Source of the DNA: Coprinellus micaceus
Lineage: Eukaryota; Basidiomycota; Agaricomycetes; Agaricales; Psathyrellaceae
Assembly: GCA_951394405.1 (NCBI GenBank)
Contig: OX596336.1
Location: 3,100,001 to 3,164,000, forward strand
Length of the DNA: 64,000 bases
Reading direction: 5' to 3'
The notes beneath the pieces are model-generated. The model saw only the letters and a program-made list of their open reading frames with translations, was not told where the DNA came from and made no database searches. The position numbers and the translations under genes were made by a program. Below are positions 1 through 11,064 of this stretch, piece after piece (the stretch's first letter is position 1; each line of letters opens with the position of its first letter).

Positions 1-414
1 AAGGTAGGAGGGGAATATCCAAAAGCTCCAGAAGTTCTAGGTGTGGGAGAAACGGGGGGTGTGCTTTGCGAGGACCATGGTCGCTAGTGGATGCGCTCGA
101 CTCTTGCACGCCGTTGAAGAGACTTCCGACGTTGACGTTAACATTGTCGAGCGTCAATGTCGTGAGCGAGTCAGCATTGAAGAATTTCGGACAACTCAGC
201 GACTGGTAGAATGATATCTCGTTGGTGGGGGTCGCGACGTGCTTGGGGCGTTCGATCCCTTGCGGGTAATGAAGCCATAAAGCGATGAAAAGAGTTCTCC
301 GGTTTCAGGTTGCAGGAAAACGTCAATATCGACGGCCTGCACGTCCAATTCGCGAATGGAGGGAGCAACGATAGGCGTCCAGTCTCGGCAGAGATACGCT
401 ACCTTCGATTCGCT
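1..414 (-). CDS. Partial leucine-rich protein, possibly F-box/LRR type (left edge)
   Basis: Read on the minus strand, two overlapping open frames carry protein-like sequence. One, nearer position 400, contains CRDWTPIVAPSIRELDV. The other, nearer the edge, contains SLTTLTLDNVNV and FLPHLELLELLDIPLL. The leucine spacing and the phrase 'ADSLTTLTLDNV' resemble the leucine-rich part of fungal F-box proteins, but no F-box is visible. The switch of frame near position 270 needs an intron that I could not place, or an indel. The gene continues past the left edge. I infer a partial LRR-type gene with low confidence. It could also be a decayed copy. Confidence 0.3.
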
Positions 415-1485
415 GTAGCAGCGGTTTATTGCCTTCGCCTTAGCCCTTCGTGTTGATCACTAGAGATGTTGGTCCACAGTCACGGCGTTGTGATGTGTCG
501 TAGTCTCGGTTTTCCCATCCTCTCCCGATTGAGCGCGACCGTCCCTCCGCATCCTACACACAAGCCCGAATCTCGCGATCTGCTCTTCGGATGGGTGGGG
601 GGAGATTGCTCCGAGACCCTCCTGGGCCATACGCATTCCGGTATTGCTTGAGTTTCTTTCATCACTTGAAGTTGAGCTGGCAAGAACCCGGATGGGGTTG
701 TTGAAGGCAATAACTTCCCCAGGTCTGGTGGCGAGTTTCAGGCGAATATTTGGGTCAAGTCCACGGTGAGACGGTGGGCTACCGTTCTGTAGAAAGGGGA
801 GGTGTTGTTGCTGGTCGTGATGGTCGTGATGTCCCGAGAATGAGGGTCCCTTGTAGGTCAGGGAAACGCTCGAAACGTTAGGCGCCCAATATGGTGACAG
901 AAGCCCCTAAACTTGAAAGAAGAGTAGAGGGCTCCCCATTTTCCTTCCACCTTTCTCGTATAAGGGTTACATGCGTGGGTGTAATCAGTATACTTGGTAG
1001 CCTGTGCCAACTAGGATCCATGGGAGCACCAGGTTCGTCTTTTTTCATTTGCAATTTGATGTGCAGTCGCGGCTCTTGTCGCTGTCTACTGGGTTTTCCT
1101 CGAAGTCCTCGCTGTCAAAACGCTCTACCTCCCTTCCCTAGCCCCCACCATCAAAGGCCTCAAGGGAATCGCTGGGAAGATGCTTCCGGCTACGGCGGAA
1201 ATGGAACTTGGCGTTTGTAGCTAGCTACCTTCCTGAGATTCCGTGCCCAGAAAGGACTTGAGAGGGCTTAGAACTTTGCGTTTATCATGCGTGCTCCTGT
1301 GTGTAGCTCGTGTAGGCGACGACTGAATGATTGTCCATATTGTTCAGTTTTCAGGCGTTATCCAACTACCATTGAACAGGGCAGCCCGGAGTCTTGTCGT
1401 TGATGCGCCGATTCGTACAACCTTTCGATGCCAAGCGCACATCGGTGCTGGTCTTCCGCTGGCATCGATGTCATGCAAATAGTAC
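415..1485. other. Intergenic stretch, nothing convincing
   Basis: Short open frames occur on both strands (for example 891-1220 on plus), but none has recognisable domains, usable splice sites or coding-like third positions. I see no RNA gene or repeat here. Confidence 0.5.
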
Positions 1486-2176
1486 TCATTTGCGTTTCCT
1501 CTCGTTGGCTTTTTTCTTGCTATGGGTAGGCACAGGTCTCAACCGCTTGAGCCCTCCCAAGTCGAGAGCCTCGTTCGCCACATAGGATATAAGTCTCCAG
1601 CGGTCGGACCCCAGCTGCACACCCCCATACCAACGCGAAACCACCACGACCGTATTCTCGCACCCCGCCAGCTCCAAAAGCCGCCCCAATCTGTCCCCAC
1701 TCCCACTCTCACCACCATCGTTCTGCCTTAAAACCGGCTGAGAAGCAAGCGGGTCAGAAGTGCGGTAAGCATACATGCAATGCGTGGCACGTTTGAGAGC
1801 TGGGAGTGATGTGAGATAAGCGAGGAAAGAAGGGAAGGAGGTCGCGTTTGGGAGTGTGGAGGCATGTGCCAGGAAGATGGACTTCCTGTCAGAGATCCGG
1901 CTCGAAGCGTAGATAGGATGAGGCCATTCAGATGCAGTTGCGGTGCCTACGCAATAGATAGAAGTTCGAAGCCTGGATTTGGGTAGGGAGTAATTCACAA
2001 TAACACAGGAACATACCTTTCGGCGTCTCGGGGACGGTCGACTTCGGTCGGCTGAAGCACAGGGTATGCCTTGCACCGCCAAATGCGCTATTCGGAGTCC
2101 CCAGAGTAGTCCCATTCCAGAGCATGTGCTCCGGGCAGGACCGTAGCGAAGAACGAAGCCAAAACGACATCGACAT
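1486..2176 (-). CDS. IMPACT/YIH1 N-terminal-domain (UPF0029) protein
   Basis: Two exons (2176-2017 and 1946-1486) joined over a 70-base GT..AG intron give 206 residues. The second exon carries the IMPACT (UPF0029) fold: SDRKSIFLAHA, ATHCMYAYR, GESGSGDRLGRLLEL and VVVVSRWYGGVQLGSDR, the last being the family signature. In yeast Yih1 and mammalian IMPACT this domain binds Gcn1 and limits Gcn2 activation; other family members are uncharacterised. No RWD domain is visible. The lysine- and arginine-rich end is KKKANERKRK. The start is uncertain. I took the first in-frame ATG (2176). A different frame across 2040-2370 looks more protein-like but holds two stops, so the N-terminal part may be decayed (see findings). 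The domain call is firm; an intact gene is less sure. Confidence 0.65.
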
Positions 2177-2643
2177 TGTGGAGGTCGACACGTTAGGACG
2201 TGACTTGGACGAAGTACCGCGTTTCTCCGGCGATAAGAATCCAGATTCCTTCCCCGTTTGTGCTAGTTTCAAGAGGGGTTCGGCAGGGCCATACGGAGAG
2301 CTGCGAAGCGAAGGGGTTATGGGAGAAGAAGATATCAAAGCACGTTGGATGGTGGTCAGTTGAAGACCTGGATTTGGGTCTGTCAGTGCTTTCCCCGCGG
2401 CGAATGTATTGATCCTGTCACTCACTCACCCTCCGAATTTGTTGGCCATGCGAGGAATTCGCCATGGGTTCTCGATATCTGAAAAGATCGCAGCGAGAAG
2501 CCGGGGTGACTAGGCTCGATAGCGGCTCGACTAGACTTGTTTGCGAGGCTATTTCTACCACCACAGACGACTTGGGGCAACCGATTTAATTTCGCTATTC
2601 CTCCAGACACTGTTCCTCGACCTACCTCCTATCGAGCCTTGGG

Positions 2644-3919
2644 ATGCGTTGGTGGAACTACTGGCTGGGGAGTGCTTGACCCTGACGCCATCCTACAGGC
2701 CTGACTATCCGCCACGGCCCCACCGAAGTTGGCGAGTACATTGGGCAGTACATCGCCAAACGGTATGTGACAGCCCCTGGTTCTCTTCAAACAGCCAACG
2801 TTATTGAGTGGCTCTCCGACTAGTATCAACGACTTTTCTCCTACGCCTGAGCGACCTTTTGTCCTTGGACTCCCTACAGGGTCGTCTCCGATCCCCACAT
2901 ACCGGGCGCTCATCCGCCTAGTGAAGGAAGGAAAGCTTTCGTATGTGCCCCGTCGATCTGCTTGCTTTTATGAAGCCAGGCTGACTGTCTCTGATTAGAT
3001 TTCGAAATGTGATCACATTCAACATGGACGAGTACGTTGGATTGGCAGAGGACCATCCCGAGTCCTACCATAGCTTCATGTTCCGGGAACTCTTCTCCCA
3101 AGGCGAGTCAACACTGTTCTCTCATGGCGATTTCAAAAAGTCCTGACCGGTATCACTTTAGTTGACATCCCTCCCGAAAATGTCCACATCCTCGACGGAA
3201 ACGCCAAGGACCTCGTCGCCGAGTGTAACACTTACGAGGCGAAGATCAAGTCGTATGGTGGTATTGAGCTCTTCCTTGGAGGGATCGGCGAGGATGGGCA
3301 CATTGCTTTCAACGTAGGACGACTCTCGTTCTCGTTCCCCTTTGCACTCCATCATAATGTACTATCCGACAGGAACCCGGATCCTCCCTCAAATCTCGCA
3401 CCCGGATCAAGACCCTCGCATATGACACCATCCTCGCCAATGCGAGGTTCTTCAACAATGACATCTCTGCCGTCCCGCACATGGCACTCACAGTCGGCGT
3501 TCAGACCGTTTTGGACAGCAGGGAAGTCGTCATCGTTGTCACCGGTCAACGCAAAGCTCTGGCTCTGAGCAAGGCCATCGAGGAAGGTGTTAACCATCTT
3601 GTAAGTTCCGAGACCTGTTTAACGACAAACGATACTAATGATAAATCTAGTGGACCCTCTCAGCGCTCCAGGCACATCCATGGGCCCTTATCGTCGCAGA
3701 CGAAGATGCCACGCTCGGTGCGATTGTTTTGCAATTCGACTGCTACCAAAACTCATTTACATCGTAGAGCTCCGCGTCAAGACGGTCAGATACTTCAAAT
3801 CCATCGAGAAAGTCCAAGAAGAAGTGGAGGCCATGCAGAACAAATTAAAGGGTCTTGAGAGTGTCAAAGGCGACGTCGTTGCAGCAGAAGCGGCAAGCGT
3901 TGGGATTGCGAGCGCTTGA
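2644..3919 (+). CDS. NAG1: Glucosamine-6-phosphate isomerase/deaminase
   Basis: Converts glucosamine-6-phosphate to fructose-6-phosphate and ammonia, the cytosolic step that feeds amino sugars, such as those from chitin, into glycolysis. Eight exons (2644-2647, 2699-2762, 2824-2940, 2999-3102, 3162-3313, 3373-3600, 3651-3717, 3768-3919) join to 295 residues without a frame break. Family motifs run in order: [63 protein letters not shown] and a C-terminal coiled [17 protein letters not shown]. Length is slightly above the bacterial NagB size because of the C-terminal helix. The first coding exon is only ATGC, giving [16 protein letters not shown]. Intron 4 uses a GC donor (3103). No other amino-sugar gene lies beside it. 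The assignment is secure. Confidence 0.95.
3103..3161 (+). other. GC-AG intron in the glucosamine-6-phosphate isomerase gene
   Basis: The reading frame requires FSQ to be followed by VDIPPENVH. This works only if the exon ends CAAG and the intron begins GCGAGT and ends TTTAG. No GT donor gives the conserved join. Confidence 0.75.
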
Positions 3920-4465
3920 GGAGCGATAAGCACACGTATCTAATGGCTCGGGCAGCATTTGAACAAAGGAATGCCATAGGGTCGACACCGAGAATTGAAA
4001 TGGGTCTGAGGTGGTTCGGTCTCGGTCCCCGGAAGGGGTCAGGCCAGAAACCTCGCCGGGATAGGCACATTTGGGGACGTGCTGCTTCGCTTTCTTCAAA
4101 CCATACCAAGTTGCGAACATGCATTTACACGAGCTGCCCTTCCAACTTTCCGCGGGAGACGAAGTGGCTTGGCCCACGACTGCGTAGATCAGCGTGGGTT
4201 TGCGGGGACCAAAAACTTGACTGAAAACGCCAAGAACGCAGGGCGCAACCAAGAATTAGACTCCTACCCATCGAAAGCTGTGAGAAAATGGACTTGGAGA
4301 ATTTCACCAGTTCCGTTGGTACAGTTGATGACAAAGCGCGAAGTGACCGATCGGCCTGTCAAAATAAGCGCCCATCACCCGTTCCGCTCATCGCCGTGCC
4401 TTCACGTTCGACGGCCCTCAGGGTCGGCTCCAGATGGAGAAAAAGGGACAAAATAGAACGGTTTC
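3920..4465. other. Intergenic stretch between isomerase and tRNA
   Basis: No gene supported. Open frames on both strands here are short, have no recognisable motifs and are not joined by plausible introns. The 3' untranslated region of the isomerase gene must lie at its left end. Confidence 0.5.
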
Positions 4466-4551
4466 AGGTGCGACCAGGGCTCGAGCATGGGTTCCGGGAA
4501 ATCGCAATAGAAGATCAAAATCCCGAGTGATAACCACTACACTATAGCACC
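4466..4551 (-). tRNA. tRNA-Gln (TTG) with 14-base intron, degenerate
   Basis: The minus strand reads GGTGCTATAGTGTAGTGG, a typical glutamine tRNA acceptor and D-arm. Then come the anticodon stem CGGGA/TCCCG and a loop holding TTTTGA, so the anticodon is TTG. A 14-base insert (TCTTCTATTGCGAT) sits after base 37, the canonical place for a nuclear tRNA intron. The T-arm is weak: the loop reads CTCGAGC instead of TTCRANY. I count mismatches at pairs 6-67, 13-22 and 52-62. The B-box for RNA polymerase III is therefore poor. It may be a diverged functional tRNA, but a pseudo-tRNA is at least as likely. Confidence 0.5.
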
Positions 4552-5424
4552 GATGGGTGCACAGGAGAAAAAGGCCAAAAAGAACAGCGACGCGCGGGCG
4601 CAAACCGGAAAACCAAACAGCCACAAAACCAAAAGAGCGAAGAGAAAGAACTGATAAATAGAAGTCCATCCGGCCAGACCTGGACGCGGGTCTCCGCCAG
4701 ACGGGACAATGGAAGAAATAGAAGACGCGAGCCATGATAAAGGGGAGAGGGATCAACCCCCACGAAGCGGCAAATGTCCTTGGCACGCGAGAGATTACTA
4801 CTGAGACACAGTGCAGTGGACAGGATTTTCGATTAGCTTATCGAGTCCCGGCAATGAACTTGTCGGTGTCGCTGCTTGCAATTGAATAAATCACGCTCGC
4901 TTTCCCAGCCCTCCCTACTATTTGTATGTGTATGTGAAGCTTCGTCGCATCCCTGCCCTATGTGGCATCGCAATCTATTTGACAGATATTGACCCGTGAC
5001 AGGATTCATCCTCACCTCACTAGGGGGCGCACAGGATACCCACTACTATTAACTGAGCGAGCATTTCTGTATCGACACAACAGGTAACCATGCTTAAAAT
5101 GCGATGGAAGCTGGCTCTCGAACAGCGCTTAACACTACCGCTCTTCCTGCGAAACACCCCAGTGGCCCGTCCTTGAGGAATCAGTTGATCTCCTCTCTCT
5201 TTACGTTCAATTCGAATGTGAGTATCAAGACAAATTATCATGACACGATTCTCGTTCTTTTTTTTTTTCATGCAAAGTCAGGCCAAAGGTCCTTTTCTCC
5301 CAAATAAGGCAGAGTGCTCGGCCTCCGTCATTTCACTCGCTGTCGGATGAGATAAACAGGTACAAGACCGAAATTTGAAGGGGATGATACCAAGGAAACG
5401 CAGGAAAAGTGAACGGATATCGGG
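4552..5424. other. Intergenic stretch upstream of tRNA and downstream of TFIIIA gene
   Basis: No gene supported. A run of T lies near 5260. The right part must include the 3' untranslated region of the TFIIIA gene on the minus strand. Confidence 0.5.
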
Positions 5425-6974
5425 TTACGGGTGGCCTCTCCTCTTCTGCATCCAAGACTGCAACTCTTCCCTGGAGGTCTCGATATCGTGCGCTGCGTGG
5501 AGGTGCCGGCGGAGATCGTACAATCTCGAGAACCCACCGTTGCAGAGGCCCGTGGACGTTGAAATTGTCGACGCGCCAGGTAAGCCGTCGATGTTGGGAA
5601 AAGGACAAGGGAATTTCAGAGGTGGTTTCGACCTTCTTTGGTCAGCGTATGTTTTGCCGGTAATAGAGTCAATGTGTCTGCGGCCATCTTCGACTTCGTG
5701 CTCGTCGCCTTCGTCGTCGGCATCAGATTCAGAATTGTTCTGGCCCACCCCATCGGCAGGTGGGGCGTGGACCTTTGCTGTGTGCCGTTGGAGGAGGTGT
5801 TTGTAGCCAAAGGCCTTGTCGCACTCCGTGCAGGCAAAATCGCGCCTGCCCAGGTGGCTCACGTTTTTATGAGTCGTCAGGGCTTTTTTCTAGAGCATGT
5901 ACAACATGAGACGAGGCACTGGAAACTGAGAACTTGGCTCACTGATTTGAAATCCTTGTCGCAGCCCTCGAAATCGCATTTCCAATCTCGTCCCAATTCA
6001 CCGCCCCGCCTCGCCTTCTTCGCAGGTCGCTCGTCGTCTGCGTCTGCGTCCTCGACTGGAAGCATCCCGCGAAGCTGTTCTTCGGCATCGCGTTGCTCGT
6101 GTAGCCTTTGGTGAGATCGTAGTCCCTTGTGCGATGCAAATACGCGGCCGTTACACGATGGGTGAGGGCAGGTTGGAGGATGGGCAGTACGGATGTGGTG
6201 CTGTAGCGCCGTCCAGTTCGGGTAGAATGCTGGCTCTGCAGCAGATTGCGCTAGACATGGCCCTTGGATGCAAGTATACCGTTTGGCGTTGTGCGTCTTT
6301 TTGTGGGTCTTGAGGTGCTGGTTGGTATCGAACGACTTGTCACACCCTTCGTGGTCACATCGATATGGTTTGGTACCTGAGGGAGCGTGGGCCTCGCAGA
6401 TGTGGGCTCGGAGTAGATGGTGTTTGGCAAAGGCTTCGTGACAGCCTTCCTCTGTGCATGCGAATGGTTTGGCTCCATTGTGCCAGTCCTGATGCGCCTT
6501 GAGGTGCTGCGCGGTCCAGAAACGTTTTCGACAGTCTTCAAGGTTGCATGCCAGAGGGCGGGAGGATTCTGGGAGGTGACTTCGAGTGTGTGCCTGGAGG
6601 TGGGTTTCTCGAAGGTACGATTTGCTGCAAGTCTCGCAGACAAAGGGTCTCTGTAAAACCATCAGACCGCGGTTTTGATTCAGGGATTTGGGTTTACTCA
6701 CCTCGCCTGTATGCGATCGCTCGTGTTCCTCCAGACGAGACGGCTTTGTATAGGCCTTGCTGCACCCCTCAAACGTGCACTGATACCGCCGCTTTGTATT
6801 CGCGACCAATTTTCCGTTGATCAACACTGGCTCAGACGGCGATTCGAAATCCGAGTGTTCTGAACAGCTGGAGGAGAGGTGGATGACGCCGACGTGGGTT
6901 TTGTCCCTGCCTCGCTTCCCCAGGATGGTCGTTGTGACTGTGAGGGAGGCGTCCATGGTGAAGGCAGGAATCAA
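5425..6974 (-). CDS. PZF1: Transcription factor IIIA (C2H2 zinc-finger protein)
   Basis: TFIIIA binds the internal promoter of 5S rRNA genes and recruits RNA polymerase III factors. Three coding exons, split by introns at 6651-6701 (51 bases) and 5890-5942 (53 bases), give about 481 residues from the first Met. A second Met six codons on (MDASLTV) is an equal candidate. Nine C2H2 fingers follow in tandem with TFIIIA-like C-x4-C spacing, including CTFEGCSKAY, CNLEDCRKRF, CTEEGCHEAF, CDHEGCDKSF and CDFEGCDKDF. Finger six is expanded (CIQGPC..HHIRTAH). Intron 2 splits finger eight. After finger nine an acidic linker (SESDADDEGDEHEVED) leads to a last separate finger (CPFPNIDG..RRHLHAAH), similar in plan to fission yeast Sfc2. 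It is transcribed away from the Spt21-like gene across a 271-base promoter. Confidence 0.85.
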
Positions 6975-7245
6975 GATGATAATTCTGAATCAGACATGTG
7001 ATTGGCCGTGTTTGGTGCCGTCGGAGCCCTCAGTTCATGCGCGCCTACAGCGAAAGTGGTCTCTAATTCTCTCTACGACGCGTTCTATGGTCCCAGAAAT
7101 GGAGAATAGTATCCCACAAAATGCAGGGATTCAGGAATTTGTAGAGAAGAGCGCGTGATGAAGAACGCGACGCGACGCGCCAATGGGCTTAGTCAGCCAG
7201 GGCGTATGTTGAACGTTGACGGCGAGCGGCCTTTGACCTCTGACC
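6975..7245. promoter_or_regulatory. Shared divergent promoter with MCB-like motifs
   Basis: This gap separates the start codons of TFIIIA (minus) and the Spt21-like gene (plus). It contains a perfect ACGCGT (7078-7083) and a tandem ACGCGACGCGACGCGCC (7165-7181) running into CCAAT (7180-7184). ACGCGT is the MluI cell-cycle box bound by MBF in yeasts. The motifs are seen directly; their function here is inferred. Confidence 0.5.
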
Positions 7246-10200
7246 ATGACCTCCTCCGCTGGCCCAACAAGGTCCCTCCCTTTACGAATCCTCTACGCCG
7301 TCAACAGTTCCCCCCAATACATCCTCGCCAAGTCTCCTGCTTCCTGTCTCGTCGATATCATCTACACCGAGCACGATGCACCAACATTCGGGTCCGCATT
7401 CCTCAAGGATTGTCTCCTCTCCATTCGACGGGGCAGCCCTGACATCTTTGATGGGACAAGGGACTTTACTGTGTACGCTCTCGACCCTCTCGAAAAGCAC
7501 TCGGCACCAGCCACCGTCCAGATATCTGCCTCGGGTTCGCAAAGTGGCCACGCGTCGTCGGAGCTGCCTGGGGTGGCGGTGGGACTCGGGCTGATGTCTT
7601 GGGCGTTGAGCGCGGAGGACGAGCCAGTCAAGGTGGTTGGGACGTTGAAAACCGGGGTTCAGGAATCCCTCGAGGTCGTATTCGCACTGCGCGAGGTGCG
7701 TCCTTGCATTTTTGAACAATAGCTTGCCTACTCACCTCACGCACGGGTCGACCAGACCGCCGCCAACCCTCACCCAGTATGGAACGCACCAAATCCCAAC
7801 GCCATCTCCCACCAAATATCCCAGTTCGTCAACTTGATGCATCCAACGAACAACGCCATCGCGTCTACCGTATGTTTGTTTCCCACCAGCCGCGTATCGC
7901 TCTAACGTGATCTCAAGTCTTCGACAACTTTCGTGTCCGCATCAATAAACCACTCTCAAACGAATGGAACGCCAGTATACCCTTCCTCTACGTCGGCTCA
8001 GAAACCTCAACGTCGCGCCGAACCCAAGTCCCGAGCAAAAACGAAGAAGCCTGTGCCCGCCCATGGTTCGGACAAATTGATGGATGGTGCGGACGTGTAC
8101 ATCGGTCCCCAAAAAAAGAAGGGACGGCCGAGAATATCGAGAGTGGATAGCGCGGCCGACGTTGGAAAGGGCAAGGCCAAGGAGGTCATCGTCCTCGATG
8201 GTCCAGTTGCGAGTGGCTCGTCAGCTGTTCTCAGGCATGGTTCAAAGGCTCAAACGGCGCTTTCTCATGTCAAACCTGAGCCCACGGATGCTGCAACCCT
8301 CCAGTTGATGCAACTCCTGTCGAGTGGTACTCCAGAGATGCAGGCTGCTGTTCTCTCTACGCTAAGCAAGATTGACTCGCAGGACAACGCTGGACAGTCG
8401 AATCACGCTCTCATGTCCGCTCTTGGTCAACTACTAGCCATGTGTCAGACGCCGCCGCCACCACCACCATCGAATCCTCCAGTTCCCCCACTACATTCGA
8501 CCCAAGATGACGACATTATCTTGCTGGACAAGGAGAATGTCAACCCGGTAGTCTTCAATAAGAAGCGCCGTGACCCTGCTGTGGAAGCTAAACTGCAAGC
8601 GATTAATGGTGCACCTGCGAGCGGGTCCCACTCTGCTCCCCTCTCACGCGCACCAAGCCTCACCCTAAAGCCTCGCACCAATGGAGTGTCACCACCTCAA
8701 CCATTAGCAAGAGCAAGCTCTGCGGCGTCCATCAACGCTGCCCCACGTAAACGAACGTTGAGCGACTTTATGGAGGAGAGAGACGGTAATCGGACGAAGG
8801 AGCGCCCCTCTAGGGAGCGTGAACGGAGCGAGAGGCGCAGCTCGCGAGAATTCCTGCAACCCAAGACTCCCGCAGACGCGTACCGACACTACCGATTCAT
8901 GGACTCTTCGCTTCCTGATTCCGACAACCCATTGTCGTATTATCGAGCTCCTATAGAACCTTGGACATCCCCTGCCCGACCAAAGGACGACAAGCCAGAT
9001 CCTTACCTTGCAGATAGCGAAACCAAAGCCGAGCCTCTGACTACTCGGTCCTCACCCGTTCGCCCAATCAAGGCCGCAGCATCGTCGCCTATTCGTGGCA
9101 ACAACTCGGAATCGAACCTCGCCAGGAAGAAGTATGTCGTCCCTGCATGGGCACGGACGAATACTGCGACACAGCCTCGTCTTTCTGAAGAGGCCCAGAA
9201 GGCCTTGCAGGAGGCGGAAGAGCGGAAACACATCGAACGGCGGGAGGCGAGGAGAAAATCAAGCAGTGCGCAGGATCGGGCGAGGCGGAAGAGGGAGGCG
9301 ACAGCAAGGCCTGGGGATCCTTTGACTGCTAGTACATCCAATTCTGTCTCGACATCTGGTTCTTCAACCGCTGCACCCTCTCGGCCACCGTCCACACACC
9401 CGCCGCTTCCCACCCTGGCTGCGGTTCGTCCTTTGGTTGCAGCTGCAAACATCTCTCCTCTGGCCGCGTTGTTCTCCAGCCCTCGACGGCGCTCGCCTTC
9501 GCCTTCTCCTGCTCCCAGATTCGCCCTTCCACAAACACCAACCCGACCGAGGAGGTCCACTGGCTCATTGGCGTCTGGGAAGCTAGGCGACTCGCTCTTC
9601 ACGCCAGGTTCTACGACAGGGAGCATCTTTGGGAGTGCAAGGACATCGCTATTTACCCCCGATGTTGGCTATGGACCTCACGGGTCACCACTGAACCGCA
9701 AGAAGATGAAGACGACGCCGCAGACCCCCATGGCGTCCCCGCGCAAGCGCCTGTTCTTCGATATGCGTTCCGTTTCGAGCGCGACCAAGGACTCGTCGGA
9801 GCATGCCGGCTCTGACAAAGCTAGCACTGTTGGAGGCGGAGACCTGGATAAGGAGCTGGATGCCGCATTCGAAGACCTCGAGGCACCTCCAAGTTCGCTG
9901 CCTGTGGCTCCTGAGAGCGACTCGGAGCTCCCCGACGCCCCGGCACCCGCCGATATAGACAGTGCTATGCCGTGTTCGAGCCAACAAACTACCGATGCGG
10001 AGGATGAAAAGGAGGGGTGCCCACCGAGGAAGAAGGAGATTTGGGAAGGTCTGCCTCCCTCCTCCCCGCCGCCGCCTTCCAGCCCTCCTCTGCTTTCTCA
10101 GTCGGAACTTCCATCGGATACCGACATGGACGAGCTCCCCGTTGCGACTTCGGATATGGAAACCGACTTTACCGACCTAGAGGGTGCCATTTCTGCATCG

Positions 10201-10665
10201 GAAGATGGGGGCCAGATGTTCTCTGAGGAAGACCTGCCCAAGATATCCGACGCAGACTTGGCTACGATCTTCTCTATGGCGGCTGCCAACGCCAGCGGGC
10301 ATGGCTCGGACCAGCCCATGCTCTCAGACGATATCTTCAACCAGTTTACGAACATCAATAACCAGTCGTCGGATATTTCCGAGGCGACGTTGAGCAGCGA
10401 CCAGACGATTACGAACTTGAACTTTGGGGACCTAGACTTTACGGGGTTCTGGGAGACGCTGAACCCGTTGATGGAGGGGAATATGGTGTTGATGAACGGG
10501 GTAGGCGGTTCGGGTGTGGAGGGGACAGCCGGCTTGGGCCTGTGTATGGATGGGACGATGCCGAATTTTGATTTTGGGGACTTGGTGAAGGAGGGCGGGG
10601 TTGTGCTTGACCAGGAGGGTCTTGCGAAGGATGTGGCGAGCTTGTTCAGTGGGTGTGTTATGTGA
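7246..10665 (+). CDS. SPT21: Spt21/Ams2-like regulator of histone gene expression
   Basis: Three exons (7246-7695, 7756-7869, 7918-10665) give about 1,103 residues. The N-terminal domain is the conserved part: LPLRILYAVNSSPQYILAKS, GSPDIFDGTRDFTVYALDPLE, VAVGLGLMSWALSAEDE and ESLEVVFALRE, which I recognise from the fungal Spt21/Ams2 family. The rest is long, disordered and rich in Ser, Pro and charged residues. It includes an AT-hook-like KKKGRPRI near residue 257, a conserved block PADAYRHYRFMDSSLPDSDNPLSYYR, and an acidic tail rich in DLDF/NFDFGDL motifs that could be an activation surface. Yeast Spt21 acts with Spt10 on histone genes; fission yeast Ams2 is a GATA-type factor, but no GATA finger is visible here. 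The first intron is less certain, because an acceptor at 7722 is also in frame. Confidence 0.7.
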
Positions 10666-11064
10666 TGTACGCATGGACTGGTTTCCTTCAGAGTTTTCCT
10701 GCAATCTGTTGTTAAGTAATGTCAAGTAATGCTTTTGTTGTTGTGTTTTATACGCTTTCTCGTCGACACCTTTATATATTTTGCAGAGAACATTGTCATG
10801 ATCGATATGAACGTTATGTAGCGCAATATGAATCGTATGATATGTGAACCTTACCGGTTGTCGTCTGTTCCACGGAGGAAGCGCCCAAACGACGCACAGC
10901 CGCCCCCTTGCATCACTCCATCAAATTCCCCACATCTTGCTTCGTCCGCTGACGATGGAGAGCCTCCAGACTTCGTCTCTACCCTCACGATTGAACGACG
11001 CTGGTCGTCACAGGCCTGGTGCCATTCTACGAAGTCTCCTGGAAGAATTTTGACGACATAACAC
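10666..11064. other. Intergenic stretch with TATA-like sequence
   Basis: Holds the 3' end of the Spt21-like transcript and the promoter of the carbonic anhydrase gene. A TTTATATATT run lies near 10771-10780. No gene is supported. Confidence 0.4.

Noticed and set aside
7696..7722. 27-base first intron in the Spt21-like gene
   Set aside because: Too short for a fungal intron. The in-phase acceptor at 7755 gives 60 bases with a plausible branch site.
9003..9626. 207-codon open frame on the minus strand
   Set aside because: Antisense to the Spt21-like gene, low-complexity text and no splice or domain support.
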